A stretch of 42,548 bases of DNA from Gammaproteobacteria bacterium (GCA_003134045.1 PLAH01000037.1:8472-51019); one strand, 5' to 3'; numbered from the stretch's first letter, positions 1 to 10,882 are shown. Translations and numbers: made by a program. Notes: generated from the sequence alone by a model not told the origin.

Positions 1-1695
<1,695 letters not shown>

Positions 1696-1709
1696 GGGAC
1701 GCGTGTTGC

Positions 1710-1730
1710 GTTATGCTGAATCGCTATAAC
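1710..1730. promoter_or_regulatory. Candidate LysR-type operator (T-N11-A dyad)
   Basis: GTTAT at 1710-1714 and ATAAC at 1726-1730 are perfect inverted arms separated by 11 bases, which is the classical T-N11-A LysR box. It lies 15 bp upstream of the regulator start and 85 bp upstream of ligK, the usual place for an autoregulated divergent activation site. A second possible element is the near-direct repeat ATTCCCCGAT (1744-1753) and AATCCCCCGAT (1766-1776), about two helix turns apart. Confidence 0.5.
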
Positions 1731-1814
1731 AGATATATTACTCATTCCCCGATAGTATACGTGATAATCCCCCGATTGCTAAACGCCAACGCTGCATATT
1801 CAAGGGGTAAACCT

Positions 1815-2534
1815 ATGATCGGCCAGTCAGGAATTGCGGTAAGAGAGATCACGCGCGCCGACCCGGCCAGCGTCGCGGAACTCGCCAAGTACGGCGTCGC
1901 CACCGTGCACGAGGCCATGGGACGGGTGGGGTTGCTGGCGCCTTGTATGCGGCCCATTTATCCGGGTGCGAAGGCATGCGGCACCGCCGTGACCATCTTT
2001 GCGCACCCGGGCGACAACTGGATGCTGCACGTGGCCGCGGAGATGCTGCGGCCCGGCGACATCGCGGTGCTCGGCACGTCCTCGGACAATGCCGATGGCA
2101 TGTTCGGCGATTTGCTCGCCACCTCGTTTCGCGCGCGCGGCGGCGTGGGGCTGGTCATCGACGCAGCCTGCCGCGACACGGCGGAATTGCGCGACATGGG
2201 ATTTCCCGTGTGGTCCAAGGCCGTGAACGGCAAGGGCACGGTCAAGGCCACGCTCGGCTCCGTGAACACGCCGATCATCTGCGCCGGCGCCCTGATTCAT
2301 CCGGGCGATGTGGTGCTGGCGGACGACGACGGCGTCGTGGTCGTGCCGAAGGCGCGCGCCGCGGCCGTGGCCGTGGCCGCCGCTGCGCGCGAGACCCGGG
2401 AGGCCGCCACGCGCAAGCGTCTGGCTGCCGGTGAACTCGGTCTCGACGTGTACGGCATGCGCGACACGCTCGCCAGAGCCGGCCTGAAATACGTCGCCGA
2501 CGAGGCGGCTTACGCCAGGGAGTTCGGCCAATGA
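1815..2534 (+). CDS. ligK: 4-carboxy-4-hydroxy-2-oxoadipate aldolase
   Basis: This 239-residue protein belongs to the RraA-like class II (metal-dependent) pyruvate aldolases, LigK/GalC/ProA type. It cleaves 4-carboxy-4-hydroxy-2-oxoadipate to pyruvate and oxaloacetate, the last step of the 4,5-cleavage pathway, and family members also decarboxylate oxaloacetate. The family signature GVGLVIDAACRDTAEL carries the Arg-Asp pair that binds substrate and metal. The ATG at 1815 follows AAGGGG with a 7-nt spacer and gives the family length. An in-frame start at 1713 would add 34 residues of non-conserved sequence. It is first in a ligK-ligI-ligJ operon divergent from the LysR-ligAB unit, and its stop overlaps the ligI start. 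Confidence 0.93.
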   Translation: MIGQSGIAVREITRADPASVAELAKYGVATVHEAMGRVGLLAPCMRPIYPGAKACGTAVTIFAHPGDNWMLHVAAEMLRPGDIAVLGTSSDNADGMFGDLLATSFRARGGVGLVIDAACRDTAELRDMGFPVWSKAVNGKGTVKATLGSVNTPIICAGALIHPGDVVLADDDGVVVVPKARAAAVAVAAAARETREAATRKRLAAGELGLDVYGMRDTLARAGLKYVADEAAYAREFGQ

Positions 2535-3430
2535 ACGTGCCGGCCAAGAATCCCCTCAGGGGCTGCCTGCCTCCGGATCCGAATCCCATCGAGCCCGCGC
2601 TCGTCCTGCCGCCGGGTGCATGCGACGCGCACTGCCATGTGTTCGGACCGGCCGATCGATTTCCGTATTCGGCCGATCGCAGCTATACGCCGCCCGATGC
2701 ACCGGTTGAGAATCTGCGCCGGCTGCACGCGCGCTTGGGGATTTCCCGGGCCGTGATCGTGCATGCCAGCTGCCATGGAACGCAGATGGACGTGACCTTG
2801 GATGCCATTGCCTCGAGCGAGGGCGCCTATCGCGGTGTCGCCTGCGTCGAGGGTTCGGTCAACGATGCGGAATTGGCGCGCCTGCACGCGGGAGGAATTC
2901 GCGGCATCCGCTTCAACTTCGTCAAGCATCTGGGCGGCGTGCCGGACTTGGACGTATTCCATCGTCTGGTCGCGCGCATCAAGCCGCTGGGCTGGCACGT
3001 CGTGCTGCACTTCGATGCGGAGGACATCCTGACGCAGCACGATCTTCTCGGGCGCATCGACGTGCCGTTCATCATCGACCACATGGGACGGGTCAAGGCC
3101 GCGGACGGCCTCGAGCAACGCCCGTTCCAGTCGCTGCTCGATTTGTTCCGCCGCAATCCCTTGGCTTGGGTCAAGGTGTGCGGTGCGGAGCGGGTGTCGG
3201 TGGGCAAGCGCCCGTTCCGCGATGCCGTGCCTTTTGCCCAGGCGCTCATCGCGGTGGATTCGAACCGCATCTTGTGGGGCACCGACTGGCCGCATCCAAA
3301 CATCACCAAGGACATGCCGAACGACGGCGAATTGGTGGATCTGTTCGGTGAGATCTGTCCCGACGCGGCGCTGCGCAGGCGCATACTCGTGGACAATCCG
3401 ACACGAATGTATTGGGGGGAGCAGTCATGA
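2531..3430 (+). CDS. ligI: 2-pyrone-4,6-dicarboxylate lactonase
   Basis: This 299-residue amidohydrolase-superfamily protein hydrolyses 2-pyrone-4,6-dicarboxylate to 4-oxalomesaconate in the cytoplasm. The His-x-His pair in CDAHCHVFGP, the DHMGR motif and the late WGTDWPHPN segment with its catalytic Asp are characteristic of LigI, which works without a bound metal. Length matches the family (about 290-300). The start overlaps the ligK stop as ATGA (2531-2534) and its own stop overlaps the ligJ start the same way, so the three genes are probably translated in a coupled chain. Confidence 0.93.
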   Translation: MNVPAKNPLRGCLPPDPNPIEPALVLPPGACDAHCHVFGPADRFPYSADRSYTPPDAPVENLRRLHARLGISRAVIVHASCHGTQMDVTLDAIASSEGAYRGVACVEGSVNDAELARLHAGGIRGIRFNFVKHLGGVPDLDVFHRLVARIKPLGWHVVLHFDAEDILTQHDLLGRIDVPFIIDHMGRVKAADGLEQRPFQSLLDLFRRNPLAWVKVCGAERVSVGKRPFRDAVPFAQALIAVDSNRILWGTDWPHPNITKDMPNDGELVDLFGEICPDAALRRRILVDNPTRMYWGEQS

Positions 3431-4443
3431 TCATCGATTGTCACGGCCATTACACGACCGCACCCGCGGCGCTGCAGACATTTCGCGACGCGCAGATCGC
3501 CGGATTGAAGGAGCATGTCGATCTGCCGTCGAGCGCGCAGACGCCCATCAGCGACGATCAGATCCGCGACAGTCTGGAGAACGCCCAGCTCAAGCTGCAG
3601 CGGGCCCGCGGCACCGATCTGACCATCTTCTCGCCGCGCGCGTCCGCTATGGCGCATCACATCGGCAACGAGACGACCAGCCGGCGCTGGACCGAGGCGT
3701 GCAACGATCTGATCCATCGCGTGTGCGGCCTCTACCCCGAGAATTTCGTCGGTGTGTGCCAGCTGCCCCAGTCTCCCGCCGTACCGCCGATCAACAGCGC
3801 CGCCGAACTCGAACGCTGCGTCAAGGATCTGGGCTTCATCGGCTGCAATTTGAACCCGGATCCATCGGGAGGCCATTGGACCTCGCCGCCGCTCACGGAT
3901 CGATATTGGTATCCCTTTTACGAGAAAATGGTCGAGCTCGACGTGCCGGCCATGGTGCACGTCAGTTCGTCGTGCAACCCGAACTTCCACGCCACCGGTG
4001 CGCACTACATCAACGCCGACACGACGGCTTTCATGCAGTTCCTGACGGGCGATCTGTTCCGCGATTTCCCGACGTTGCGCTTCATCATCCCGCACGGCGG
4101 CGGCGCCGTTCCCTATCATTGGGGGAGATACCGCGGACTCGCGCAGGACATGAAGCGTCCGTTGCTCGGCGATTATCTGCTGAAGAACGTGTTCTTCGAC
4201 ACGTGTGTCTATCATCTGCCGGGCATCGAACTGCTGCTCAAGGTGATTCCGGCGGACAACATATTGTTCGGCTCCGAAATGGTGGGCGCGGTCCGGGGAA
4301 TCGATCCGGAAACCGGCCAATACTTCGACGACACGAAGCGCTACTTGGATGCGCTGCCACTCCGCGACGGCGATCGTTATAAAATCTTCGAAGGCAATGC
4401 GCGCCGGGTGTTCCCGCGCTTGGGCGAAAAGCTCTCGGGCTAG
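3427..4443 (+). CDS. ligJ: 4-oxalomesaconate hydratase
   Basis: This 338-residue protein is of the ACMSD-like amidohydrolase group. It hydrates 4-oxalomesaconate (or its enol isomer) to 4-carboxy-4-hydroxy-2-oxoadipate, the LigK substrate. Visible features are the N-terminal metal motif DCHGHY, the PHGGGAVPYHWGRYRG stretch and FGSEMVGA near the end. The ATG at 3427 overlaps the ligI TGA in an ATGA; an upstream in-frame start at 3412 would lie inside ligI and is less likely. With ligK and ligI it completes the lower pathway from the lactone. The tautomerase LigU, which often supplies its substrate isomer, is not in the window. Confidence 0.92.
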   Translation: MIIDCHGHYTTAPAALQTFRDAQIAGLKEHVDLPSSAQTPISDDQIRDSLENAQLKLQRARGTDLTIFSPRASAMAHHIGNETTSRRWTEACNDLIHRVCGLYPENFVGVCQLPQSPAVPPINSAAELERCVKDLGFIGCNLNPDPSGGHWTSPPLTDRYWYPFYEKMVELDVPAMVHVSSSCNPNFHATGAHYINADTTAFMQFLTGDLFRDFPTLRFIIPHGGGAVPYHWGRYRGLAQDMKRPLLGDYLLKNVFFDTCVYHLPGIELLLKVIPADNILFGSEMVGAVRGIDPETGQYFDDTKRYLDALPLRDGDRYKIFEGNARRVFPRLGEKLSG

Positions 4444-4553
4444 CCGAGGCATCGCTCGGCGGTGTGGCGCAGGCCGCCACAAACCCACGGCGCGGACGGC
4501 TCGATCGATCAGCGTGCACTCTTCGCGTGCGCATATCGTCGATCGATGCCATG

Positions 4554-4559
4554 TATAAT
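4554..4559 (+). promoter_or_regulatory. Candidate -10 box for the MetE-like gene
   Basis: A consensus TATAAT lies 54 bp upstream of the start at 4614, in the 170-bp gap after ligJ. No convincing -35 hexamer stands at the matching distance. It suggests that the methyltransferase gene has its own promoter besides any read-through from ligKIJ. Confidence 0.35.
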
Positions 4560-4613
4560 GCAGGCCGTATCATCTTGATTTTACCCCGTACTCGCGACCG
4601 GAAGAACTCTCTC

Positions 4614-5729
4614 ATGCACAATACCCGTCCCCCGTTTCGCGCCGATCATGTCGGCAGTCTGCTGCGTCCGCCGGAGCTCAAGCAGGCGCGCGAACGTTTC
4701 AAGAAGAATGAAATTTCAGCGGCCGAGCTGCGCTCGGTCGAGGACACCGCGATTCGCTCGATCGTCAAGATGCAGGAGGACGTGGGACTCGAGGGAATCA
4801 CCGATGGAGAATTGCGGCGAAGTTCCTGGCACATGGATTTCCTGTACCAGCTGGGCGGCGTGACCAAGGTCCAAGACAACAATCTCAAAGTGCAGTTTCA
4901 CAACGCGAAGGGCGACATCGAGTTCACCCCGGCCGCGCTGCGCGTTACCGGCAAGGTCTCGCTCGAGAAGTGCATTTTCGGCGATGACTTCACCTTTCTG
5001 AAGTCCGTCACCAAAGGCACGCCGAAGCTCACCATCCCGAGTCCCAGCATGATCCATTATCGCGGCGGCCGGGCGGCGATCGACGAATCCGTCTATCCGG
5101 ACATGAAGGAATTCTGGAGCGATTTGTCGAAGGCCTACGCGGACGAAGTGGAACAGCTGGGCAAACTCGGCTGCACCTACCTGCAGCTCGACGACACCAG
5201 CCTTGCCTACCTCAACGATCCGGCGCAGCGCGAGCACATCACGCAGATCGGCGGCGATGCGGACAATCAACACCTGGTCTACATCGACATCATCAACGCG
5301 GCGCTGGCCAAGAAGCCCGCGGGGATGACGGTATGCACGCATCTATGCCGGGGTAATTTCCGCTCGTCCTGGGTGGCGGCCGGCGGCTACGACCATGTGG
5401 CCGACGCCCTGTTCGGGCGCTTGAATGTCGAGGGCTTCTTCCTGGAATACGACGATGAGCGGTCCGGCGGCTTCGAGCCGTTGCGCTTCGTGCCGAAAGG
5501 CAAGATGGTGGTGCTGGGTCTGGTCACCTCGAAGCGCGGCACGATGGAAACCAAGGATTTTCTGAAGCGCCGCATCGACGAGGCGGCCAAGTACGTGCCC
5601 TTGGAGCAGATTTGCTTAAGTCCCCAGTGCGGATTCTCCTCGACGGTCGAGGGCAACTCGCTCACGGTCGATGAGCAGATCGCCAAGCTCAAGCTCATCG
5701 TCGAGACGGCGCACGAGGTCTGGGGGTAG
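4614..5729 (+). CDS. MetE-like (cobalamin-independent methionine synthase C-terminal domain) methyltransferase
   Basis: This 371-residue protein corresponds to only the C-terminal catalytic barrel of MetE, in the style of the YxjG/YxjH family. MetE transfers a methyl group from 5-methyl-tetrahydropteroylglutamate to homocysteine. The zinc ligands of that domain can be read: His and Cys in THLCRGN, a Glu in FFLEYDDER and a Cys in LSPQCGFSS. The N-terminal half that full MetE (about 750 residues) uses to bind polyglutamylated folate is absent, so the methyl donor is open. The start at 4614 follows GGAAGAA. Its place behind ligKIJ suggests a link to methyl groups removed from vanillate- or syringate-type aromatics, but that is inference. 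Confidence 0.85.
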   Translation: MHNTRPPFRADHVGSLLRPPELKQARERFKKNEISAAELRSVEDTAIRSIVKMQEDVGLEGITDGELRRSSWHMDFLYQLGGVTKVQDNNLKVQFHNAKGDIEFTPAALRVTGKVSLEKCIFGDDFTFLKSVTKGTPKLTIPSPSMIHYRGGRAAIDESVYPDMKEFWSDLSKAYADEVEQLGKLGCTYLQLDDTSLAYLNDPAQREHITQIGGDADNQHLVYIDIINAALAKKPAGMTVCTHLCRGNFRSSWVAAGGYDHVADALFGRLNVEGFFLEYDDERSGGFEPLRFVPKGKMVVLGLVTSKRGTMETKDFLKRRIDEAAKYVPLEQICLSPQCGFSSTVEGNSLTVDEQIAKLKLIVETAHEVWG

Positions 5730-5779
5730 CGCAGCGGCGGCCGTGATGGATGCACGAGCCGCCCATTGAAGGGACTACG

Positions 5780-7222
5780 ATGGATACGTTCCTCGCAACG
5801 CTGACCGCCTACCTCGAGCGATCGATCCAGGCGAGCGCGGGCCCGCGACTCGCAATGCCCTTGGTCGGTTCCGTCACCGGCACCGACTTGGCCGCGGTTT
5901 CGGTATTCGTCGTCATCATCGTGGCCTTGAACGCCGTGCTCGCTTTGTACCTGCGCCGGCATGTGCGGGCGCCCGCTCCGGGCGCGGCAGCCTATTGGCA
6001 GCATCGAATAGTCTCCGCTCTCGGCAGGCCGCTCTACATCCTGCTCTGGATCTACGGGCTTTACGTCGCCGCAACCCCCATCCTGCTGAGACTCAAGCCC
6101 GAGGAGGGGCTTGCGGCGCTTCGCAGGGCGATGGACCTCGGCTTCGATTTGGGCGCGTTCGCGGCGCTGTTCTGGTTTTTGTTGCGCGCGACGCATGTGC
6201 TCGAGGCTCGTCTGGTCCATTGGGCGGCAGCCACCCCGAGCCGCATCGACGATCTGCTAGTGCCGTTGTCCGGTTCCGCGCTGCGCGTCCTGGTGGTGGT
6301 GGTCGGAGTCAGCCTCGGCGTGCCTTTGCTGGGTTTGCCTGCGCCGTATGCGACGGTCATGACCAAGCTCATGAGCATTCTGCTGATCGTCGCGGTGGCG
6401 GTGTTGCTGTGTCGAGCGGTGGGCATTCTACAGAGCGCGGTGCTCACTCGATTCGACATGACCGTCGCCGACAACCTGCGGGCGCGCAAGATCTATACAC
6501 AGCTGCACGTCATCAGCCGGGTGATCTACGTCACCGTCGGCGTTCTCGCCGTGGCGGCGGTGCTGATGTTGTTCCAGGAAGTGCGGCATGTCGGCACGAG
6601 CCTGTTGGCGTCCGCCGGCATCGTGGGCGTCATCGGCGGAATCGCGGCGCAGAAAACATTGGCGAACCTGTTCGCGGGCTTCCAGATCGCCCTGGCGCAG
6701 CCCGTGCGTCAGGACGACGTCGTGGTGGTCGAGGGGGAGTGGGGCCGGGTCGAAGAAATCACGTTGACCTACATCGTCGTGCATATCTGGGACGATCGGC
6801 GGCTGGTGCTGCCGCTCAGTTATTTCATAGAGAAGCCGTTTCAGAATTGGACGCGTACCTCGGCCGCCCTGATGGGATCGGTGTTCGTCTGGGTCGACTA
6901 CTCGTTTTCGGTCGAGGCGGGGCGGGAAGCGTTGAAAGGAATCATCGAGGGCAGTCCGCTCTGGGACCGGCGATATTGGAATCTGCAAGTCAGCGATGCC
7001 ACCGACAAGACCATGCAACTGCGAGTACTGGCGACGTCGAGCGACTCGTCCAAATCCTGGGATCTGCGCTGCGAAATCCGCGAGAAGTTCATCGCCTTCC
7101 TGCAACTGCACCATCCATCCGCACTGCCGCGCCTGCGCGCGGAAGTGCTCGAGCGCGCGCCGAGCGGCTACGGCCGGGGTCCCGGCGGGGCGGCTCACGA
7201 TCAGGACATGCAAGCACCCTGA
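5780..7222 (+). CDS. MscS-family mechanosensitive channel
   Basis: This 480-residue inner-membrane protein has several hydrophobic segments in its first 260 residues. After them comes the MscS hallmark pore helix and beta domain: a Gly/Ala-rich stretch (GIVGVIGGIAAQKTLANLFAG), then a segment with DDVVVVEGEWGRVEEITLTY and PLSYFIEKPFQNW. Such channels open on membrane tension and release solutes during hypo-osmotic shock. It is larger than E. coli MscS (286) because of extra N-terminal helices. The ATG at 5780 follows AAGGGA; an alternative at 5750 adds 10 polar residues. It follows the MetE-like gene by 50 bp but has no obvious functional tie to it. Confidence 0.87.
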   Translation: MDTFLATLTAYLERSIQASAGPRLAMPLVGSVTGTDLAAVSVFVVIIVALNAVLALYLRRHVRAPAPGAAAYWQHRIVSALGRPLYILLWIYGLYVAATPILLRLKPEEGLAALRRAMDLGFDLGAFAALFWFLLRATHVLEARLVHWAAATPSRIDDLLVPLSGSALRVLVVVVGVSLGVPLLGLPAPYATVMTKLMSILLIVAVAVLLCRAVGILQSAVLTRFDMTVADNLRARKIYTQLHVISRVIYVTVGVLAVAAVLMLFQEVRHVGTSLLASAGIVGVIGGIAAQKTLANLFAGFQIALAQPVRQDDVVVVEGEWGRVEEITLTYIVVHIWDDRRLVLPLSYFIEKPFQNWTRTSAALMGSVFVWVDYSFSVEAGREALKGIIEGSPLWDRRYWNLQVSDATDKTMQLRVLATSSDSSKSWDLRCEIREKFIAFLQLHHPSALPRLRAEVLERAPSGYGRGPGGAAHDQDMQAP

Positions 7223-7223
7223 G

Positions 7224-7275
7224 CCTCGGCAAGTACCCACCGGGGCGCGGGTGCGCCCGGGCGAGGATTTAATTT
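7224..7275 (+). terminator. Possible terminator after the MscS gene
   Basis: A nested hairpin has outer arms CCTCG (7224-7228) and CGAGG (7262-7266) and inner arms GGGCGC (7243-7248) and GCGCCC (7253-7258). It is followed by ATTTAATTT. The T-tract is interrupted and the outer stem has a large internal loop, so this is only a candidate. Confidence 0.3.
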
Positions 7276-7409
7276 AGCTTGCGATTTGAGGGAAGGTTGT
7301 GGTCAAGTACGCCCGATCATTGCGATCGTCCGAGTTCGGCATGTCGGAAGTACGTTCGAAGCGCAGAAGTCGGTCGCGAGAAAAACATAGAACGAACGCG
7401 AAGGATAAC

Positions 7410-10400
7410 ATGGATAGTCCTACTGCTTTCTCCGTGAGAGTCTGTCTTTCAACCGTCATCGCATTGTCGGTCGCGGGCAGCGCCATACCCAATACGGTGA
7501 CGCAAGTTCCGGCGCAATCGGCTGCCGACAGCAACGTCATCGTGATTCTGCGCGATCAGATGGCCTCGGTGCCGCCCGTGCGGCGGGCGATGGAAGCGCG
7601 CTCGTCGGCGCTGGCCGCATCGCAGAGTTCCCTGGTCGCCCATTTGCAGCAGATGCGCAACCGCAAAGTGACCTCTTTCAGCACCATCAACGCCTTCGCG
7701 ACCAGCGTGTCGGCCGAGGAAGCCGCGCAACTCTCGGCCCATCCCCTGGTGCAAGCGGTGGTACCGGACCTGACGATTCGTGCCGTGCCCCGCGAGCAGT
7801 GGGCGAAAACCGCCGCCAGCAAGGGCGCTTCGAGCCCGAACCCGAGCAGCGCAGGCAGCTCGAGCGGCTTGTGCGGCACGCTCGAACCCGAGGCGCTGCA
7901 GCTCACCAACACCGCGTTCTCGGATACGTCGACCGCGCAGGCTCAGACCGTCCTGGACGGCACGGGCCAGCCCGTCACCGGCAAGGGCGTCAAAGTCGCG
8001 TTCATCGCGGACGGCCTCGACCCCAATGTGGCCGGGTTCATCCGTCCCGACGGTTCGCATGTGTTCATCGACTATGCGGATTTCACCGGCGATCCGGCCG
8101 GTACACCGACCGCCGGCGGCGAGGCATTCGGCGACGCGAGTTCCATCGCGGCACAGGATCTGCCGAAGGGCAGGCTGCTGACGTACGACATCAGCAAATT
8201 CGTGAACGCGGCTCATCCGTTGCCCTCGCCCTGCAATATCCACATCCGCGGCATGGCGCCCGGCGCCTCGCTGGTGGGCATCAAGGTGTTCTCGAACCTG
8301 GGCTATACGACGACGTCGGCGTTCGTGCAGGCCATCGAGTACGCGGTATCGCACGACGACGTCGACGTCCTCAATGAATCGTTCGGCGGCAATCCGTATC
8401 CGGACAACGACAACGATCCGATCTCGCTCGCGAATGCCGCCGCGGTGAAGGCCGGGACCACGGTCACGGTGAGCACCGGCGATGCGGGTACGGCGGGCAC
8501 CCTGGGCTCGCCGTCGACCGATCCGTACGTGATCTCCGTCGGCGCGAGCACGCAGTTCCGTTCCTATGCACAGACCAATTACGGTGCACAGCCGCTGGCA
8601 AAAGGCTATCTCAGCAACAACATCTCGTCCTTGAGTTCGGGCGGCTTCGCCCAGACGGGTGCGCGCACGGTGGACGTCGTGGCGCCTGGGGATCTGGGCT
8701 GGGCGCTATGCTCGGCGAACGTGGCGCTCTACACCGACTGCACCGACTACGAAACTCCCGCGAATCCTTCACCCATTCAGGATTTCGGCGGCACCAGCGA
8801 GGCGGCGCCGTTGACGGCGGGCGAGGCCGCACTGGTCATTCAGGCCTATCGCAGCACGCACGGCGGCCGCGACCCATCGCCGGCGGTGGTCAGGCAGATC
8901 ATCATGAGTACCGCCACCGACTTGGGCGCGCCCACCAGCGAACAGGGCGCGGGACTCATCAATTCGCTGGCGGCGGTCAATCTCGCCTTGTCCATCGACG
9001 ACGGCAACGGCCGGCCAAAGAATCGCGGCGATTCGCTGCTGTCCGACACGAGCAGCATCAGCGTCGTCGGCGAGCCCAACGCCCATGAGTCGAAGACCGT
9101 CAAGATCACGAACTCGGGGACGTCGACCCGCCAGATCTCGGCCGCGTTGCAGACGCTCGGTGCGCCATTCGCGGGCGCGACGCTCAATCTGCACCTCGAT
9201 CCGGGCAGCGACCGCACGTTCATCAACCCCAACGGCGCTGCGCGTTCCTATATCGAGCAGAAATTCACCGTGCCCGCCGGCGCCGATCATCTGGACGTGG
9301 CGATCGCCTACCAGGTGTCGTTGACGAGCGCCGCGACGCCCATCGTCTACGTCTCTCTATTGGATCCTTCCGGACGCCAGGCCGCCTATAACATTCCTCA
9401 AGGGTTGGGCAGCGGCTATGGTCATGTCGACATCGTGAAGCCGGTGGGTGGTTCCTGGACCGCCATCGTCTGGACCCGGCCTTCGGGTACCGGCAGCTAC
9501 TCGGGGCCGGTACAGTTGGTCTGGGGCGCCGAACATTTCGTCAATGTCGGCTCGGTGTATCCCGCGAGGGCGACCCTTGCTCCGGGCAGCAGCGCCACGT
9601 TCAAGGCCGACTTCTTCACGCCGTCGGAACCCGGCGATCTGGCGGCGGGCATCCGCTTCACCGAAACCGACGGCCCGTATACGCTGCCGGAGATTCCGGT
9701 GACCATGCGCACGCTCATTCCATTGGGACCCACGGGCGGATCGTTCTCCGGAACGCTCACCGGCGGCAATGGACGAGCGGGCGCAGGGCCCACGCAAACG
9801 TTCCAGTTCGACGTGCCGCAAAACGTGACGAGCATGAGCTTGGTGCTGCCGATTTCCGACAACAACTACCTGCTGCAGGGGCTGCTGATCGATCCGCAAG
9901 GCATGCAACTGAGCGTCGATTTGAACCTCGACCCGTTCGGCGCGCCGCAGTACGCGCTGCAGCTCTTCCACAAGCTGCCGCAGGCGGGTCGCTGGACCTT
10001 CGTCCTGTTGCAGAATTTCACGTCGTCCGGCAATCAGACGACGCTGCCGTTCACCGCCAGGATCGGTTTCAACAACACGCAGATCACGGCGAACGGCCTG
10101 CCTAACAACCCGAGGATCCGGCTGTCGGCCAGCGGCGCGCCGGTGACGGCCACGATCGACGTGATCAACACCGGCGCCGTGACCGAGGCGTTCTTCGCCG
10201 ATGCGCGGACCGCCTCGATGAGCCAGATCAATTTGGCTCAGCAACCCTGCGCCCAGGCCGCGACGCTGCCAGGAACGTGTGGATTGTTCTACGTACCGCC
10301 GGAGACCACGTCGATTGCCTTCACCGCGAAATCCACGGTGCCGATTCAGATGGATGCCTACAACGACAATGGCTTCAATGTGGGCATCACGGGAAATCCC

Positions 10401-10814
10401 GACATCTTTGCGAAGAAGACCGGGCGCGACACGGTCGTGGCGTCGCTGACCGAACCGGAAATTCCCTACGGCACGTGGATCGAGGTTCCCGCGCTCATCG
10501 GACCGTACGGTGCGGCCGGCGCGCCGACGGAACCGGTGACGATGTCCGCTGTCGCGACGGCCAAGGGCTTCGACGGCGCCGTGTCGGCCGACAGCGGGGA
10601 TATCTGGGCGGATCTCACATTCGGTAGCAATACCTTCAATCCGCTCGTCATCGCGTCGGGCGAGGCGGGCACCATCACGCTGACCATCACTCCCGATCCC
10701 AGCAAGGTGGGCGAGACGATCACCGGCTATGTGTACGTCGATACGTACAACCCGTATGCGACCACGGGCGATGAAGTCATTCGCATCCCGTACTCCTATA
10801 CGATAGGCCGCTGA
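7410..10814 (+). CDS. Secreted subtilisin-fold serine protease with sedolisin-like active-site motifs
   Basis: This is a 1134-residue exported protein. The start at 7410 follows AAGGAT and opens a signal peptide (residues 1 to about 30); an upstream reading from 7299 would bury it. A propeptide-like region (about 40-130) precedes the protease domain (about 190-530), and beta-rich C-terminal domains fill the rest. The nucleophile Ser463 lies in GGTSEAAP. The usual subtilisin HGTH box is missing. In its place is Glu238-x3-Asp242, and the oxyanion residue is Asp358 in STGDAGT where subtilisins have Asn. That combination is the signature of sedolisins (S53). Asp201 of the first subtilisin motif is still present (IADGLD). 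Substrate is unknown; processing or scavenging outside the cell is likely. Confidence 0.85.
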   Translation: MDSPTAFSVRVCLSTVIALSVAGSAIPNTVTQVPAQSAADSNVIVILRDQMASVPPVRRAMEARSSALAASQSSLVAHLQQMRNRKVTSFSTINAFATSVSAEEAAQLSAHPLVQAVVPDLTIRAVPREQWAKTAASKGASSPNPSSAGSSSGLCGTLEPEALQLTNTAFSDTSTAQAQTVLDGTGQPVTGKGVKVAFIADGLDPNVAGFIRPDGSHVFIDYADFTGDPAGTPTAGGEAFGDASSIAAQDLPKGRLLTYDISKFVNAAHPLPSPCNIHIRGMAPGASLVGIKVFSNLGYTTTSAFVQAIEYAVSHDDVDVLNESFGGNPYPDNDNDPISLANAAAVKAGTTVTVSTGDAGTAGTLGSPSTDPYVISVGASTQFRSYAQTNYGAQPLAKGYLSNNISSLSSGGFAQTGARTVDVVAPGDLGWALCSANVALYTDCTDYETPANPSPIQDFGGTSEAAPLTAGEAALVIQAYRSTHGGRDPSPAVVRQIIMSTATDLGAPTSEQGAGLINSLAAVNLALSIDDGNGRPKNRGDSLLSDTSSISVVGEPNAHESKTVKITNSGTSTRQISAALQTLGAPFAGATLNLHLDPGSDRTFINPNGAARSYIEQKFTVPAGADHLDVAIAYQVSLTSAATPIVYVSLLDPSGRQAAYNIPQGLGSGYGHVDIVKPVGGSWTAIVWTRPSGTGSYSGPVQLVWGAEHFVNVGSVYPARATLAPGSSATFKADFFTPSEPGDLAAGIRFTETDGPYTLPEIPVTMRTLIPLGPTGGSFSGTLTGGNGRAGAGPTQTFQFDVPQNVTSMSLVLPISDNNYLLQGLLIDPQGMQLSVDLNLDPFGAPQYALQLFHKLPQAGRWTFVLLQNFTSSGNQTTLPFTARIGFNNTQITANGLPNNPRIRLSASGAPVTATIDVINTGAVTEAFFADARTASMSQINLAQQPCAQAATLPGTCGLFYVPPETTSIAFTAKSTVPIQMDAYNDNGFNVGITGNPDIFAKKTGRDTVVASLTEPEIPYGTWIEVPALIGPYGAAGAPTEPVTMSAVATAKGFDGAVSADSGDIWADLTFGSNTFNPLVIASGEAGTITLTITPDPSKVGETITGYVYVDTYNPYATTGDEVIRIPYSYTIGR

Positions 10815-10835
10815 TTCCATCCTGTCGTCGGGAAC

Positions 10836-10882
10836 GCGCCTCAAGTTCGAGCATTAGAGCTCGACTGGGGCGCTTTTTCTTT
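10836..10882 (+). terminator. Rho-independent terminator of the protease gene
   Basis: A long hairpin pairs GCGCC (10836-10840) with GGCGC (10869-10873) and continues inward through two small bulges to CGAGC/GCTCG around a 6-base loop. TTTTTCTTT follows at 10874-10882. It begins 22 bp after the protease stop and separates it from rdgC. Confidence 0.85.

Noticed and set aside
4444..4459. Hairpin CCGAG/CTCGG after ligJ as a terminator
   Set aside because: Only five paired bases and no T-tract; too weak to call.
2827..4488. A 553-residue open frame on the minus strand under ligI and ligJ
   Set aside because: Shadow frame; both plus-strand genes have complete family motifs and overlapping starts and stops.
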